Shown here: positions 47,904-48,490 of the stretch, piece after piece
Position numbering within the stretch: position 1 is the stretch's first letter
How the letters are laid out: each line of letters begins with the position of its first letter
Source: an uncultured Roseburia sp.
GTDB lineage: Bacteria; Bacillota; Clostridia; Lachnospirales; Lachnospiraceae
DNA: 48,490 nt
Reading direction: 5' to 3'
NCBI GenBank assembly: GCA_910587865.1
Contig: CAJUNX010000026.1
Coordinates: forward strand, 11,108-59,597
Program-made: the position numbers and the translations under genes
Notes under the pieces: generated by a model
Told to the model about the DNA's origin: nothing
What the model saw: the letters and a program-made list of their open reading frames with translations, nothing else
Databases searched by the model: none

Positions 47904-48490
47904 TCAGCCCGCCTCGGCGGTGTCAGTGGTATTGATTTCAATGTACTCGGCAATCCGGCGGAACTCGTCCGCAAACTTAAAATGAACGCTGATATTGCCG
48001 TTTTCGTAAATCTTGATATGGTCTACCAATTCAATCAGGATTTCGCGGGTCAGCTTTTCGATGTTCTGATATTTCGCAAAGGCTACCAGCGCGGGATGCT
48101 GCTGGTCAACGCCGTTTGAAAGCTGTTTCCGTTCAGCCGTCAGCCGGGCCAGCAAATCCGAGAGCCCGGCGGCCTGCCGTTCATAATCGGCTTTCATTTC
48201 CCGGTATTCCTGCTGGGAGATTTCCCCGTCTTTCCAGTCTTGATACAGTGACTGCTTGTAGCGGGTGATTTTCGTCAATTCCTTTTCCTTTGCGGCTATC
48301 TGGTCGTTAAGGCGGTGGGATTGACTTTTTTTCAGCGGGGCCGCATTGATACGGGCTACTATTTCCGAATAGGAAACGGCGGTACTCACTTGATACTGGA
48401 TAGCGAACAGAACGGCGGCCTCTAAACGGTTGTGCTTGATAGAGTGCATGGAGCAGGCTGTCCGGGAGCGTTTCTTGTAAGTGGAGCAGG
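47904..48490 (-). CDS. Large serine recombinase, C-terminal part (runs off the window)
   Basis: A partial gene whose N-terminal catalytic domain lies beyond 48490. The frame is open through the window edge, adding CSTYKKRSRTACS before the internal Met at 48449; those Cys residues suit the zinc-ribbon. Then come VLFAIQYQVSTAVSYSEI, a long coiled coil (LNDQIAAKEKELTKITRYKQ, EYREMKADYERQAAG), and the DUF4368-like end LVDHIKIYENGNISVHFKF then ADEFRRIAEYIEIN. This is the tail of large serine site-specific recombinases from clostridial integrative elements (Tn4451/TndX-like). Such genes normally sit at one end of the element, so the boundary is probably between here and 47850. Confidence 0.88.
   Translation of the reverse strand, partial: CSTYKKRSRTACSMHSIKHNRLEAAVLFAIQYQVSTAVSYSEIVARINAAPLKKSQSHRLNDQIAAKEKELTKITRYKQSLYQDWKDGEISQQEYREMKADYERQAAGLSDLLARLTAERKQLSNGVDQQHPALVAFAKYQNIEKLTREILIELVDHIKIYENGNISVHFKFADEFRRIAEYIEINTTDTAEAG

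Overview
The window looks like the chromosome of a spore-forming, carbohydrate-degrading gut Firmicute, most likely a Lachnospiraceae. The GC content is fairly high apart from one AT-rich cassette. The indicators are forespore genes (spoVAD, spoVAE) with a visible sigma-G promoter, a YesM/YesN-type two-component pair beside an LplB/LplC-type sugar ABC transporter, two GH3 glycosidases, a KDPG-aldolase/VOC fusion, an Agr-type kinase/regulator pair, and DUF1836 and YerC regulators. No rRNA, tRNA or CRISPR array was seen.

Layout. 1-4.5 kb: an AlkD-like repair protein, an S8 (Csp-like) subtilase and a long ClpX-type unfoldase, all on the minus strand. 4.7-10 kb: an McrBC restriction pair (plus strand) convergent with two tandem paralogous genes of unknown function. 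10.1-13.4 kb: an Asn-rich lipoprotein behind a sigma-G promoter, an IclR repressor divergent from a KDPG aldolase, and a HIT protein. 13.4-15.6 kb: an AT-rich GntR/ABC-ATPase/ABC-2-permease cassette beside the remnant of an aldo/keto reductase. 15.7-26.1 kb: a minus-strand glycan locus holding a solute-binding lipoprotein, a 45-residue microprotein, two permeases, three esterases, a sensor kinase and an AraC-type response regulator. 26.3-32.4 kb: a GH3 enzyme, then a hexuronate operon (mannonate dehydratase, SDR mannonate oxidoreductase, HAD phosphatase) divergent from its probable GntR/FCD regulator. 32.5-37 kb: spoVAD-spoVAE, an XRE regulator, an Agr-type AC pair and a small membrane protein. 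37-44.4 kb: an rRNA methyltransferase, an acidic-tailed membrane protein, a PcrA helicase, an amidase, DUF1836, YerC and a CPBP protease. 44.5-48.5 kb: a domain-permuted GH3 beta-glucosidase, a decayed glycosidase gene, and the end of an integrated element carrying a serine recombinase.

How the genes fit together. The ABC transporter, esterases and GH3 enzymes suggest uptake and trimming of acylated oligosaccharides. UxuA, the SDR enzyme and the KDPG aldolase cover most of the route from glucuronate to pyruvate plus glyceraldehyde 3-phosphate. Its two regulators have clear palindromes placed on recognisable promoters: TGTTTC-N7-GAAACA for the IclR/aldolase pair and CTTGTATACAAG for uxuA/gntR. 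A dispersed 25-nt imperfect palindrome occurs three times, each time next to a carbohydrate gene.

The less ordinary items are the tandem unknown paralogs beside McrBC, the microprotein inside the ABC operon, the paired IclR operators, the sigma-G promoter on the Asn-rich lipoprotein, the orphan AgrCA-type pair with a divergent small membrane protein, and the glycosidase gene broken next to a recombinase element.
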